64,000 bases of DNA. Origin: Halomonas sp. I5-271120 (GTDB taxonomy: Bacteria; Pseudomonadota; Gammaproteobacteria; Pseudomonadales; Halomonadaceae). The stretch is from assembly GCF_030553075.1 (NCBI RefSeq), contig NZ_CP130701.1, positions 2,604,001 through 2,668,000 of the forward strand, written 5' to 3'. The notes under the pieces are model-generated. The model saw only the letters and a list, made by a program, of their open reading frames with translations, was not told where the DNA came from and did not search any database. The position numbers and the translations under genes were made by a program. How positions within the stretch are numbered: the first letter of the stretch is position 1; every line of letters starts with the position of its first letter. Positions 44,128 to 52,779 of the stretch are shown here, in pieces.

Positions 44128-45293
44128 CGTCATGGATCGCCAACTGGCCCGCTCACGGTGGTCGCCGGGCGGCCTTGCTGGCGCGTTTCGGCCTGCCGTC
44201 TGACCATCCGCTGATCGACTTCAGCGCCAACCTCAACCCGTTGGGGCCCCCGGCCTGGCTGAGCGACTGGCTGACAGGCGCCGCCGATCGGTTGGCGGTC
44301 TACCCAAACCCGGATGACGATGCGCCTGCCCAGGCCATCGCCGCCCAGCAAGGGCTGACGCCCGAGCAGGTGCTGGTGACCAACGGCGGCGCCGAAGCCA
44401 TCTATCTGGCGGCGGCCCTGCACGCCGGTGGCCGGGCACTGGTGGTCGAACCCACCTTCAGCGAGTACCGCCTCGCCTGCGCCCACTATGGCCTTTCGGT
44501 CGAGTCGCTTGCGCTGCGAGGCGAGGCATTCGAGCTCGACGTCGATGCGGCCGAGCGGGCCATGGAGGGCGCTGTTGAAAGTGCTGTTGAGAGAACCGAA
44601 GAGAGAACTGAAGAGAGAACTGAAGAGAGAACCGGAGAGGGGGCGAGAGCACCTGCCTCGGTGCTCTTTCTGTGTCGCCCCAACAACCCCACCGGCACTC
44701 TGTTGCCGTTTGAGACCGTTGAGCGCCTGCTGGCCCGAGGCTTTGAGACGGGCACCACCGTGGTGGTCGATGAGGCCTTTATCGACTTCAGCGATGAGGG
44801 CGCGCTCACGCCATTGCTGGCCTCTGCGCCGAACCTCGTGCTGCTGCGCTCGCTGACCAAACTCTATGATTTGCCGGGCCTGCGGCTGGGCTACCTGCTC
44901 GCTTCGCCATCGCTGGTGCGACGTGCCCGTGACCTGCAGATGCCCTGGAGCGTCAACGCCCTGGCGCTAGGGCTGGTGGCACCGCTGTTGGCCGACACCG
45001 ACTATCTTTCCCGCACCCGTACCTGGCTTGCCGATGTACGCCCTGGCGTGCCCGAGGCGGTGCGCGCGCTGGGCTATGCGGTGCCGGCCACTCAGGCCAA
45101 CTTCATGCTGCTGGATGGCGGAGACGCCGCCAAGGCAGAGGCGCTGTTCGCCTTCCTGCTGCGCCGGGGCCTGCTTTCCCGGCATACCCATAACTTCCCC
45201 GGCCTCGATGGCCGCTGGCTGCGCCTGGCGCTGCGCGACAGCGCGGACAACGCCGTTTTGCTCGAGGCGCTGGCCGCCTGGAGGCGCGCATGA
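44124..45293 (+). CDS. cobD: L-threonine-O-3-phosphate decarboxylase
   Basis: 389 residues, PLP-dependent aminotransferase fold. It makes (R)-1-amino-2-propanol phosphate for CbiB. Landmarks are DFSANLNPLGPP at the N-terminus, FLCRPNNPTGTL, VVDEAFIDF, and the Schiff-base Lys246 in RSLTKLYDLPGLRLGY. Residues 150-173 are an inserted Glu/Arg/Thr-rich low-complexity stretch encoded by six 12-bp repeats; family members normally lack it. It probably lies in a surface loop, because the catalytic blocks on both sides are intact. Called cobC in Pseudomonas nomenclature. Confidence 0.93.
   Translation: MTSWIANWPAHGGRRAALLARFGLPSDHPLIDFSANLNPLGPPAWLSDWLTGAADRLAVYPNPDDDAPAQAIAAQQGLTPEQVLVTNGGAEAIYLAAALHAGGRALVVEPTFSEYRLACAHYGLSVESLALRGEAFELDVDAAERAMEGAVESAVERTEERTEERTEERTGEGARAPASVLFLCRPNNPTGTLLPFETVERLLARGFETGTTVVVDEAFIDFSDEGALTPLLASAPNLVLLRSLTKLYDLPGLRLGYLLASPSLVRRARDLQMPWSVNALALGLVAPLLADTDYLSRTRTWLADVRPGVPEAVRALGYAVPATQANFMLLDGGDAAKAEALFAFLLRRGLLSRHTHNFPGLDGRWLRLALRDSADNAVLLEALAAWRRA
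44571..44642 (+). repeat. 12-bp in-frame tandem repeat inside cobD
   Basis: Six 12-bp units, from GCTGTTGAAAGT through ACTGAAGAGAGA (twice exact) to ACCGGAGAGGGG, giving four-residue units such as TEER. Confidence 0.9.
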
Positions 45294-45880
45294 TCGCCTT
45301 CGTCTCGGGTGGCGCGCGTTCCGGCAAGAGTGCAGTGGCCGAGGCACTGGCCCGAGCTTGGCGCTCGCCTGCGCCCGGCGGCCTGGTTTACCTGGCCACG
45401 GCCCGGGTCAGCGACGACGAGATGGCGACAAGAGTTGCGCGGCATCGTCGCGAGCGCGGCGAGGGCTGGCTGACCCGGGAAGCGCCACTGGACATAGCCG
45501 GTGCACTCGATCGCGTACCGGTCGGGGCTTGCGTACTGCTCGACTGCCTGACGCTCTGGGCCAGCCAGGTCATGTTCGAGGCCGGCCTCGAGGGGGAGGC
45601 CGGGTGCAGGATGCTTCGCCAGTGGGTCGAGACGGCCCGCCGCCGCGAGATCACGCTGGTGGTGGTCTCCAACGACCTCAACGAAGATCTGCCGCCGCGA
45701 GATGAGCTGGTCTGGCGCTACCTGGTATTCCTGCAGCGCCTGCACCGAGACCTGGCCCATCAGGCTGACCGGGTGATCGAAGTGGTGGCCGGTTGCCCGG
45801 TCGACTGGAAGGGCTCGATCGATGGCAAGGACGCGGTCGATGGCAAGCACCCCGATGACGGCAAGGGAGAAACATCATGA
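45290..45880 (+). CDS. cobU: Adenosylcobinamide kinase / adenosylcobinamide-phosphate guanylyltransferase
   Basis: 196 residues, bifunctional enzyme that phosphorylates adenosylcobinamide and transfers GMP to give AdoCbi-GDP. P-loop GGARSGKS at the N-terminus; RVARHRRERGEGWLTRE holds the guanylylated histidine region; LLDCLTLWASQ and VVSNDLNEDLPP follow. The C-terminal residues 176-193 are three imperfect six-residue repeats (SIDGKD, AVDGKH, PDDGKG) beyond the normal family end. ATGA overlaps join it to cobD and cobS. Confidence 0.94.
   Translation: MIAFVSGGARSGKSAVAEALARAWRSPAPGGLVYLATARVSDDEMATRVARHRRERGEGWLTREAPLDIAGALDRVPVGACVLLDCLTLWASQVMFEAGLEGEAGCRMLRQWVETARRREITLVVVSNDLNEDLPPRDELVWRYLVFLQRLHRDLAHQADRVIEVVAGCPVDWKGSIDGKDAVDGKHPDDGKGETS
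45815..45868 (+). repeat. 18-bp in-frame tandem repeat at the 3' end of cobU
   Basis: Three 18-bp units encoding x-x-D-G-K-x, the last ending just before the stop codon of cobU. Confidence 0.75.
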
Positions 45881-46635
45881 AGGACGCTATCTTCGGCGCA
45901 CTGCTGGCGATCCAGTTTCTGACCCGAGTCCCGGTGCCCGTGGCCTGCCCCTGGACGCCGGGCACCCGGCGCTGGGCGGCAAGGGCCTATCCGCTGGTGG
46001 GGGCGCTACTCGGCGCCCTGGTAGGTGGAATCGGTGTGCTACTGCAGCCGCTGCTGCCCACCCCGATGCTGGCCCTCATGCTGCTGAGTCTCTGGGTGGC
46101 GCTCTCTGGTGGCCTGCATCTGGATGGCCTGATGGACCTGGCCGATGCCCTGGGCAGCAATGCGCCGCTGGAGCGGCGCTGGGCGATCATGAAGGATTCC
46201 CAGGTGGGCAGCTTCGCCGTGCTGGCGCTGGTGTTTCACTTGGCCTGGAAGGCCGTGCTGCTATGGGCCCTGCTCGAGGCGGGAGCCAGCCCCTGGTGGC
46301 TGGTGCCCGTCGCGGCTCTTGGCCGGCTGGGCGGCGTCGGCCTGCTGGTCTGGGTGCCGGCGGCACGGCCCGAGGGCCTGGCACACGCCTGGCAGCAGAG
46401 TCTCGGCTTTCGGGATCTCGCCCTGGCGGCGCTGCTGCCGCTGGCCGTAGTGGTCATCATGCCAAGCATGGTCTGGCTGCTGATGGGCCTTGCGATATTC
46501 ATCATCATCTACGGCCTGGCGGTACGCCGGGCCTTCGGCGGCATCAACGGCGACATCGTTGGCGCCGCCATCGAGGGAGGAGAATTATGGTTGCTGATGA
46601 TCGCCTGGAGTTGGTGGTCGTTCGTCACGGTCTGA
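45877..46635 (+). CDS. cobS: Adenosylcobinamide-GDP ribazoletransferase (cobalamin synthase)
   Basis: 252-residue inner-membrane protein with about six helices. It condenses AdoCbi-GDP with alpha-ribazole (or its phosphate), closing the nucleotide loop. Blocks: AIQFLTRVPVP near the start, GGLHLDGLMDLADALGS with the catalytic acidic cluster, and MKDSQVGSFAVLALV. Its last 49 bases overlap the phosphatase gene, which starts at 46587 in another frame. Confidence 0.94.
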   Translation: MKDAIFGALLAIQFLTRVPVPVACPWTPGTRRWAARAYPLVGALLGALVGGIGVLLQPLLPTPMLALMLLSLWVALSGGLHLDGLMDLADALGSNAPLERRWAIMKDSQVGSFAVLALVFHLAWKAVLLWALLEAGASPWWLVPVAALGRLGGVGLLVWVPAARPEGLAHAWQQSLGFRDLALAALLPLAVVVIMPSMVWLLMGLAIFIIIYGLAVRRAFGGINGDIVGAAIEGGELWLLMIAWSWWSFVTV

Positions 46636-47222
46636 CCAGTTGGAACCAAGAGCGCCGCTACCAGGGCCACCGCGATATTCCGCTGTTGCTGCCTGACGCT
46701 GAGCCAGACCTGGATCGGCTGCGCGATCACCTGGCAGGTGTCGATTTCGATGCCGTCTACTGCAGTGATCTGACGCGCTGTCGTCAAACGCTTGCGCATG
46801 TGCGTGAAGGCCATCCTGATACGCCGCGCTTTGATGCCCGGCTGCGCGAGCTGAATTTCGGCGACTACGAAGGGCAAACCTGGGCCGCGCTCAAGGACGA
46901 TCCCGACTATCGGGCCTGGGTCGACAGCCAGGGCCTGTTGGCCACGCCCGGCGGCGAATCGGCGGATGATCTCTGGGCGCGGCTATCGGCCTGGCTGGAT
47001 GAGGTGCTCGCCGAGGCACGCCAGTGCCAGCACCGTCGCGCGCTGGCGGTAAGCCACGGCGGCACTATTCGCGAACTGCGTCGCCGCCTCGAGGCGGCCG
47101 ATTTCTGGGACGGGGTGGTCGGCCAGGCCCAGGGGCGCTGTTTTACCTTTACGATCAAGGAGGACGGCTGGTCATGCAGCTCTTCATCGGTGGTGCCTGC
47201 GCCGGCAAAGGCGACATCGTAA
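46587..47222 (+). CDS. cobC: Alpha-ribazole phosphatase (histidine phosphatase family)
   Basis: 211 residues. The phosphohistidine motif VVRHGLTSWNQERRYQGH is near the N-terminus, ELNFGDYEGQTWA carries the acid, and the second His lies in ALAVSHGGTIREL. It dephosphorylates alpha-ribazole phosphate or adenosylcobalamin phosphate in the last step of loop assembly. GGAGGAGA precedes the ATG. The 5' end overlaps cobS by 49 bases and the 3' end overlaps the CobU-like gene by 49 bases. The Salmonella name is used. Confidence 0.88.
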   Translation: MVADDRLELVVVRHGLTSWNQERRYQGHRDIPLLLPDAEPDLDRLRDHLAGVDFDAVYCSDLTRCRQTLAHVREGHPDTPRFDARLRELNFGDYEGQTWAALKDDPDYRAWVDSQGLLATPGGESADDLWARLSAWLDEVLAEARQCQHRRALAVSHGGTIRELRRRLEAADFWDGVVGQAQGRCFTFTIKEDGWSCSSSSVVPAPAKATS

Positions 47223-47641
47223 CCGCGCGCTTTCCTGGCGCCTTGTGGTTGAAGGCGGATGATGCGCTCTCCGACTGGCGTGACCGGCTCGTCTCAGGGC
47301 GAGTGCTCGTGATTACCGGCTGGGCAGACTGGCTTGCACGGGCGTTGGCTGACGAGCGCGATGATGACCGGCTGCGCCAGCGTTTGGTCGATACCCTTCA
47401 GGCAATGATCGAGGCCGAGGGGCACACCGGCGGGCAGATGGTGTTGATTCTGCCGGAGATGGGGCGCGGCATCGTGCCATTGGCGCCCGAGGACCGCCGA
47501 CTGCGTGATCTGGCCGGTTGGTTGAGTCAGGATGCGGCCTCCCGTGCTGACGCCGTCTGGTACGTGCGCCACGGGCTGGCTCGATGCCTTAAACGGCGCT
47601 CGCCGGGGGAGCGCGTTGACTCGCCTATCCGCGGTTGCTAG
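47174..47641 (+). CDS. Degenerate CobU-like protein
   Basis: 155 residues. The N-terminus (MQLFIGGACAGKGD) keeps the shape of the CobU P-loop but lacks the Ser/Thr after Lys. The C-terminal block PEMGRGIVPLAPEDRRLRDL corresponds to the CobU EVG-GIVP-RxxRD block. The guanylylated histidine segment is missing, replaced by RVLVITGWADWL. So it is a CobU paralogue that has probably lost kinase/guanylyltransferase chemistry, or works on something else. It sits at the end of the cob operon, just before the riboswitch. Confidence 0.75.
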   Translation: MQLFIGGACAGKGDIVTARFPGALWLKADDALSDWRDRLVSGRVLVITGWADWLARALADERDDDRLRQRLVDTLQAMIEAEGHTGGQMVLILPEMGRGIVPLAPEDRRLRDLAGWLSQDAASRADAVWYVRHGLARCLKRRSPGERVDSPIRGC

Positions 47642-47651
47642 CTTACGTCTA

Positions 47652-47880
47652 CTCTCAGGTGACCCAGGACCGCGCAGACGGGCCGGGTTTAAACGGGAAG
47701 TCGGTGATGCAATCAGCCATTCCGACGCTGCCCCCGCAACGGTGATCGAATCGAGGTCCGCCACTACCTTTAATGGTATGCCACTGTGCCCCTGCGGCAT
47801 GGGAAGGCGGCGGTCCGGAAGGTGCCTCTCTTTTAGTAGTGCCAGGCCCTTCGTTCGTCAGTCCGGATACCGGCCTGTGA
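47652..47880 (+). ncRNA. Cobalamin riboswitch upstream of btuB
   Basis: All main landmarks are in order: AAACGGGAAGTCGGTG (47691 on), CCGACGCTGCCCCCGCAACGG, the GCCACTG box at 47780-47786, TGCGGCATGGGAAGGCGGCGG, and the 3' AGTCCGGATACCGGCCTG at 47860-47877. Binding of adenosylcobalamin should lower expression of btuB and the genes behind it. The first bases of the switch start right after the CobU-like stop codon. Confidence 0.93.
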
Positions 47881-47983
47881 GCGCATGCCAGGACGCGGAG
47901 GGCGAACCATGGGCAGGGTCGCGTTGTCCTCATCGCTGACTGACCTGTCTTCCCCTTCGTTTCCCGGCCCTTCAAGGGTTCTT

Positions 47984-48003
47984 GCCGCACGGGTGCGTGC
48001 GGC
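47984..48003 (+). promoter_or_regulatory. Hairpin between riboswitch and btuB start
   Basis: 8-bp stem (GCCGCACG with CGTGCGGC) ending 16 bases before the btuB ATG and next to the weak CTGGGA ribosome binding site. It has no U-tract, so translational control is more likely than termination. Confidence 0.45.
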
Positions 48004-48019
48004 CCTGGGATATACCATT

Positions 48020-49894
48020 ATGATGACACCACTCTCCCGCCGTCGGGGCCTGGCCGCCCTGTGTCTTGGCGTGGCGCCGTTTGCCAGCGCCGCTTCCGGT
48101 ACGGCATCCCCCGAGGCCGTTTCTTCCACGGCTGCTCCCGTTGCGTCCGACACTGCCGCTAGCGAGCAGATGCTCAATCCCATGGTAGTGACCGCGACCC
48201 TCGCGCCGCGCACCGCCGACCAGAGTCTTGCCTCGGTCACGGTGATCGACGAAGCCGAGCTGCGCCGCCAGGACCCCAAGGACATTACCGATATTCTGCG
48301 CGCCCAGCCCGGGGTGGATGTCACCTCCAACGGTGGCTATGGCAAGACCAGCAACGTCAATATTCGCGGCGCCGGCGGCGAATCCACGCTGCTACTGATC
48401 GACGGCATTCGGCTGCGCTCGGCCACCGCTGGTAGCCCGGCCTGGCAGCTCCTCGAGCCACGGATGTTCGAGCGGGTCGAGGTGGTCCGCGGACCGCGCG
48501 GCAGCCTCTATGGCGCTGATGCCGTGGGCGGCGTGGTCCAGCTGTTCACCCGCGAGGGAAAGGACGAAGGGCCGCATCCCAGCATCACCGCCGGCGGCGG
48601 TTCGTTTGGCACCGAGCGCTATGGGGCCAGTCTGACAGGGCGTGCCGATGACACCCGCTATGCCTTCTCTGCCAGCCACCTAAGCACCGATGGCACCGAG
48701 ATAAAGCGAGGAGATGGCGACAAGGGCTACGACAACACCACCGGCTTCGTGCGGCTGTCTCAGGGCTTCGATAATGGCGGCGAGATTGGCCTGCTGGGGC
48801 TGCGTGCCCGGGGCAACAGCGAATACGTCGGTGGTAACACCGATTATGTGCAGCAGGTGGCCGGCCTCTACGGCGAGCTTCCGGTGACCGAACGCTGGAC
48901 GAGCCGCGTCACCCTCAGCGAGGCCCGCGATGAGAGCGATGACGATGCCAACGGCAGTCTTACCCACTTCGATACCGTGACCCACAGCGCTCGCTGGGAA
49001 AACACCCTGATGCTTGGGCCCCATGATCTGATCGCCGGCGCCGAATACAGTCAGGACAAGATAGATAGCAGTTCAGACTACAGCGAGGACAGCCGCGACA
49101 ACGCGGCCCTTTTTGCTCAGGCCCTGCTGGACTTTTCTCCCCTGAGCCTGCAGGCCGGGCTTAGGTTTGATGACAACGAAGCCTTCGGTGAAGAAGTTAC
49201 CGGCCATCTGGGCATGAGCTACGCCCTGGATCGCGTGCATACCCTGCGGGCCAGCTATGGCACGGCCTTTCGTGCGCCGACCTTCAATGAGCTCTACTTC
49301 CCGGGCTTTGGCAATGACGACCTGGATCCCGAGCGTTCCAGGACAGCCGAACTTGGTCTGCGTGGCCAGTTTGGCAAAGGTTTCTGGGATCTGTCGGTCT
49401 ATCGGACCGAGATCGATGACATGATCGCGAATACCTCGCGCAATGGCCGCTTTGCGCCCTTCAACGTCAATCATGCCCGCATTCGCAGTGTGGAACTGGC
49501 CACCGGCGCCGACGTGCGTGACTGGACGCTGCGCGCCGCCCTGACCTACACCGACCCCGAGGACCAGGACACCGGTAACAGGCTGGTGCGCCGGGCGTCA
49601 CGCAGTCTGCGCCTGGATGCCGACCGTGCTCTCGGCGACTGGACGCTTGGCGGCTCCTTCATCGCCCAGAATCATCGCTACAACGATGTCGACAATGACC
49701 AGCGCCTGCCGGGCTTCGGCCTGGTCAATCTGCGCGCCGGCTGGCAGTTTGCACCCCTCTGGTCGGCCCAGATGACGCTTGAGAACGTGCTCGACAAGGA
49801 GTACGCAACGGCGCGTGCCTCGGCGTTCCAGGGCGGCTGGGATTACCTGAATCCCGGCCGTGCTGCCTTCCTTAGCGTGCGGTTCGGCGAGTGA
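48020..49894 (+). CDS. btuB: TonB-dependent cobalamin outer-membrane receptor
   Basis: 624 residues. A signal peptide ends in FASAA (about residue 24), then a TonB-box-like NPMVVTAT. The plug domain has ITDILRAQPGVDV and VRGPRGSLYGADAVGG. A 22-strand barrel follows, ending LSVRFGE. It imports cobalamin and cobinamide across the outer membrane. The ATG at 48020 places the signal peptide correctly; the frame is open back to 47885 but overlaps the riboswitch end. BtuF and the ABC transporter genes follow by overlapping starts. Confidence 0.93.
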   Translation: MMTPLSRRRGLAALCLGVAPFASAASGTASPEAVSSTAAPVASDTAASEQMLNPMVVTATLAPRTADQSLASVTVIDEAELRRQDPKDITDILRAQPGVDVTSNGGYGKTSNVNIRGAGGESTLLLIDGIRLRSATAGSPAWQLLEPRMFERVEVVRGPRGSLYGADAVGGVVQLFTREGKDEGPHPSITAGGGSFGTERYGASLTGRADDTRYAFSASHLSTDGTEIKRGDGDKGYDNTTGFVRLSQGFDNGGEIGLLGLRARGNSEYVGGNTDYVQQVAGLYGELPVTERWTSRVTLSEARDESDDDANGSLTHFDTVTHSARWENTLMLGPHDLIAGAEYSQDKIDSSSDYSEDSRDNAALFAQALLDFSPLSLQAGLRFDDNEAFGEEVTGHLGMSYALDRVHTLRASYGTAFRAPTFNELYFPGFGNDDLDPERSRTAELGLRGQFGKGFWDLSVYRTEIDDMIANTSRNGRFAPFNVNHARIRSVELATGADVRDWTLRAALTYTDPEDQDTGNRLVRRASRSLRLDADRALGDWTLGGSFIAQNHRYNDVDNDQRLPGFGLVNLRAGWQFAPLWSAQMTLENVLDKEYATARASAFQGGWDYLNPGRAAFLSVRFGE

Positions 49895-50817
49895 TGCGCA
49901 AGAGCGCCCGCGCGGCCCCGATGGCGGCCCTGCCCCTGACTCTGAGCCTGATTCTGGCCATAGGGCTGGGGGCTTGCCTCCCCGGCATTGCCTGGGCCGA
50001 GGCCTGCGTCAGCGACGACGCCGGGCATGACATCTGTCTGGAGGCGCCGGCTCAGCGTATCGTCGCGCTTTCACCCAGCGTCACCGAAATGCTCTTTGCC
50101 GCTGGCGCCGGCGAGCGGGTGGTCGGCGTGGTCAATTTCAGTGACTACCCGCCCGCTGCCAGAACGCTTCCTCAAGTGGGCGGTTACGACCGTCTCGACC
50201 TCGAGGCCCTGCTGGCCCTCGACCCCGACCTGGTGGTGGCATGGCAAGGTGGCAATCCCCGTGAGCAGGTCGACCGGCTGTCGCGACTCGGCCTGCCGGT
50301 CTACTTTTCTGACGTGGAAGACTTTGCCGGCATCGCCAAGACCCTCGAGCGCTTCGGCACCCTGGCAGGTACCTCTGAGGTCGCCGCAACCGCGGCGGCG
50401 TCACTGCGCGAAGACGTGGCGACGCTGCGTGAGCGTTATGCCGACGCTGCCCCGGTGCCGGTTTTCTATCAGGTCTGGGAGCAGCCGCTGATGACCATCA
50501 ATGGTGAGCACTGGATCAGCCGCTCGCTTGAGCTGTGTGGTGGGGTCAACCTCTTTGCCGATGCCTCCGCCCTGGCGCCGCGGATCGGCGTCGAGGCAGT
50601 GCTGGCTCGTGACCCGGAAGCGATTATCACCGGCGGCATGGGCAACCCCGACTCCACCTGGCTCGAGGCCTGGCGTGATTTTCCCCGGCTGACTGCGGTG
50701 AAGCGGGACAACCTCTTCTTCGTCGACCCGGACCTGGTTCAGCGCGCTACGCCGCGGTTGCTGGACGGCACTCGGGCGCTCTGTCAACGTCTGGAGGTCG
50801 CGCGTGGCCGACGCTAG
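49894..50817 (+). CDS. btuF: Cobalamin ABC transporter, periplasmic binding protein
   Basis: 307 residues. A signal peptide (cleavage near WAEA, about residue 34) leads into the BtuF-type fold: IVALSPSVTEMLFAAGAGERVVGV, YDRLDLEALLALDPDLVV, and the C-terminal lobe RDNLFFVDPDLVQRATPRLLDG. It delivers corrinoids to BtuCD. The ATG overlaps the btuB stop (TGATG); a GTG one codon earlier is possible. The role is assigned from fold and from the riboswitch-controlled context, since siderophore binders look alike. Confidence 0.9.
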   Translation: MRKSARAAPMAALPLTLSLILAIGLGACLPGIAWAEACVSDDAGHDICLEAPAQRIVALSPSVTEMLFAAGAGERVVGVVNFSDYPPAARTLPQVGGYDRLDLEALLALDPDLVVAWQGGNPREQVDRLSRLGLPVYFSDVEDFAGIAKTLERFGTLAGTSEVAATAAASLREDVATLRERYADAAPVPVFYQVWEQPLMTINGEHWISRSLELCGGVNLFADASALAPRIGVEAVLARDPEAIITGGMGNPDSTWLEAWRDFPRLTAVKRDNLFFVDPDLVQRATPRLLDGTRALCQRLEVARGRR

Positions 50818-51802
50818 TGCTGATGTGGTGCGCCGTGCGCGGCGGCTGCGGCCCTTGGCCTGGCTGGCGCTGGCCGCGCTGCTGGCGCTGGCGATAGCCC
50901 TGGCACTGGGCAGTGTCGGTATTGCCCCCGATGAACTGGTGGCGGTGCTTTTGGGCGGCGGCGATGCTCTGCATCAGACGCTGGTGCTGGAGCTTAGGCT
51001 GCCTCGGGCGCTCGCGGCCTTCGGCACCGGTGCCTTGCTGGCCCTGGCCGGCGCCCTGATGCAGATACTGCTGCGCAACCCGCTGGCCGACCCCTATGTG
51101 CTGGGGCTTTCCGGCGGGGCCTCGGTGGCGGCACTGCTGGCAATGCTCGCCGGATGGAGCCTGGTGCTGGTCTCCGGTGCGGCCTTTACCGGCGCCCTGG
51201 CCTCGACCCTGATCGTCTTCGGCCTGGCTCATGGCACCGGCAGCTGGACGCCGACCCGCCTGCTGCTCACCGGGGTGGTAATGGCTGCGGGCTGGGGCGC
51301 CTTGATCAGTTTTCTGCTGGCAGTGAGCCCCGTGGAGCAGCTGCCCGGCATGCTCTACTGGCTGATGGGCGACATGGCCTATGCCGGCAGCCCCTGGCCG
51401 GTGTTGAGCGTGGCCATTGCCAGCCTTCTGGTGGTGACGCCCCTGGGGAGAACCCTCAACGTACTGGCTCGCGGCAGCCTTCAGGCTGGGGCCCTGGGCG
51501 TGGCGGTCCGTCCGTTGGAGTGGACCCTTTACCTGTTGGCCAGCCTGCTCACTGCGGTGGCGGTTACCACGGCCGGCAGCGTGGGCTTCGTTGGCCTGAT
51601 GGTGCCCCACATGCTGCGGTTGAGGCTCGGCAACGATCAGCGGCTGATTCTGCCGGCAAGCCTGCTGGCCGGGGGCACGCTCTTGACTCTGGCCGACACC
51701 CTGGCGCGCACCCTGATCGCCCCTCAACAGCTGCCGGTGGGCGTGATCACCGCGCTGCTCGGGGTGCCGAGCTTTCTCTACCTGCTCTCTCGGAGCCGCT
51801 GA
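50804..51802 (+). CDS. btuC: Cobalamin ABC transporter permease
   Basis: 332-residue FecCD-type permease with about ten helices. Blocks: LRLPRALAAFGTGALLALAGALMQILLRNPLADPYVLG is cut across the family's hallmark region, and GSVGFVGLMVPHMLRL is the coupling segment near the C-terminus. The start is GTG at 50804, inside btuF (14-base overlap). It forms the inner-membrane channel for corrinoids with BtuD. Confidence 0.92.
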   Translation: MADASADVVRRARRLRPLAWLALAALLALAIALALGSVGIAPDELVAVLLGGGDALHQTLVLELRLPRALAAFGTGALLALAGALMQILLRNPLADPYVLGLSGGASVAALLAMLAGWSLVLVSGAAFTGALASTLIVFGLAHGTGSWTPTRLLLTGVVMAAGWGALISFLLAVSPVEQLPGMLYWLMGDMAYAGSPWPVLSVAIASLLVVTPLGRTLNVLARGSLQAGALGVAVRPLEWTLYLLASLLTAVAVTTAGSVGFVGLMVPHMLRLRLGNDQRLILPASLLAGGTLLTLADTLARTLIAPQQLPVGVITALLGVPSFLYLLSRSR

Positions 51803-52590
51803 TGGCCATCTCGGAACCGCTGATAGAGACACTCGAAGCTCGTGATCTGGTCATCGATGTCCCTGGACGTACCGGGGGAAGGCCGCTGCATCTGCGGATC
51901 GCTCCCGGCGAGCGCTGGGGCGTGCTGGGCCCCAATGGCGCCGGCAAGACGACGCTGATGCACACCCTGGCCGGGCTGCGGGCACCACGCTCAGGCGAGG
52001 TGCGTCTTGGCGGAACGCCCATCTCACGCCTCAAGCGTCGGGCACTGGCGCGCCGGTTGGGCATCGTCTTCCAGGCACACCACGACGATTTTCCGGCCAC
52101 CGTCCGCGAGACGGCGTTGATTGGCCGCCATCCCTTCATCGCCCCATGGCAGCAGGAAGGGGCGGAGGATATCGCTCGTGCCGAGGCGGCACTCGAGCGG
52201 CTGGATTTGACGCACCTGGCCGAGCGAGAGCTCTCCACCCTCTCCGGCGGTGAGCGTCAGCGCGTCAGCCTCGCCACACTACTGACCCAGGCGCCGCGTT
52301 TCTGGCTTGCCGACGAGCCCACCAACCACCTCGATCTGCACCACCAGGTGGCGGTCATGGAACTGCTGGCCGAACAGGCCGATCGTGGCTGCGGCGTGGT
52401 GATGTGTCTGCATGACCTCAACCTGGCGGCTCGCTGGTGCAGCCACCTGCTGCTGCTCTACCCCGACGGCGAGGCCTGCTGGGGCGAGGCGAGCAGCATG
52501 TTGGTGCCGGCAGCGCTTGAAGGGCTCTACGGTCAGGCGTTGACCACCGCCATGGTGGACGGCGCGCCCGTCTTCGTGCCCAGGCGTTGA
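51802..52590 (+). CDS. btuD: Cobalamin ABC transporter ATP-binding protein
   Basis: 262 residues. Walker A is GPNGAGKTT, the Q-loop is VFQAHHDD, the signature is LSGGERQRV, Walker B is FWLADEPTNHLDL, and the switch is CLHDLNLAARW. The start overlaps the btuC stop (TGATG). It energises BtuC and is the last gene of the riboswitch-controlled transcript btuB-F-C-D. Confidence 0.92.
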   Translation: MAISEPLIETLEARDLVIDVPGRTGGRPLHLRIAPGERWGVLGPNGAGKTTLMHTLAGLRAPRSGEVRLGGTPISRLKRRALARRLGIVFQAHHDDFPATVRETALIGRHPFIAPWQQEGAEDIARAEAALERLDLTHLAERELSTLSGGERQRVSLATLLTQAPRFWLADEPTNHLDLHHQVAVMELLAEQADRGCGVVMCLHDLNLAARWCSHLLLLYPDGEACWGEASSMLVPAALEGLYGQALTTAMVDGAPVFVPRR

Positions 52591-52601
52591 GGCGAGAGCG
52601 C

Positions 52602-52778
52602 TCAGTGCTTATCGAGTTTCTTGAGACGTTGAGCTGCCCGCTGGTTGGTCTTCATCCGCTCCTGCCGCTTCATCGCGCGCCAGTGGGTGATCTCCTCCAT
52701 GGTGCGCCCGCAGCCGACACACAGCCCGCTCTTCAGCTGGCAGATCGCGACGCAGGGACTTTCGATGCCCTTGGCCAT
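52602..52778 (-). CDS. DUF1289 domain protein
   Basis: 58 residues with the DUF1289 cysteine pattern (SPCVAICQL, then GLCVGCGRT) and conserved MEEITHWRAM; four cysteines suggest a metal site. The C-terminus is strongly basic. The longer in-frame upstream start is rejected because the family begins right at this Met. It starts one base after the stop of the next minus-strand gene, so the two form a small operon convergent with btuD. Function unknown. Confidence 0.83.
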   Translation of the reverse strand: MAKGIESPCVAICQLKSGLCVGCGRTMEEITHWRAMKRQERMKTNQRAAQRLKKLDKH

Positions 52779-52779
52779 G

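Noticed and set aside
45822..46586. Long open frame leading into the cobC phosphatase
   Set aside because: It is a frame-shifted reading through cobU/cobS; the phosphatase begins at 46587 after GGAGGAGA.
51154..51801. Upstream extension of btuD through btuC
   Set aside because: A different frame of the btuC gene; btuD starts at the TGATG overlap.
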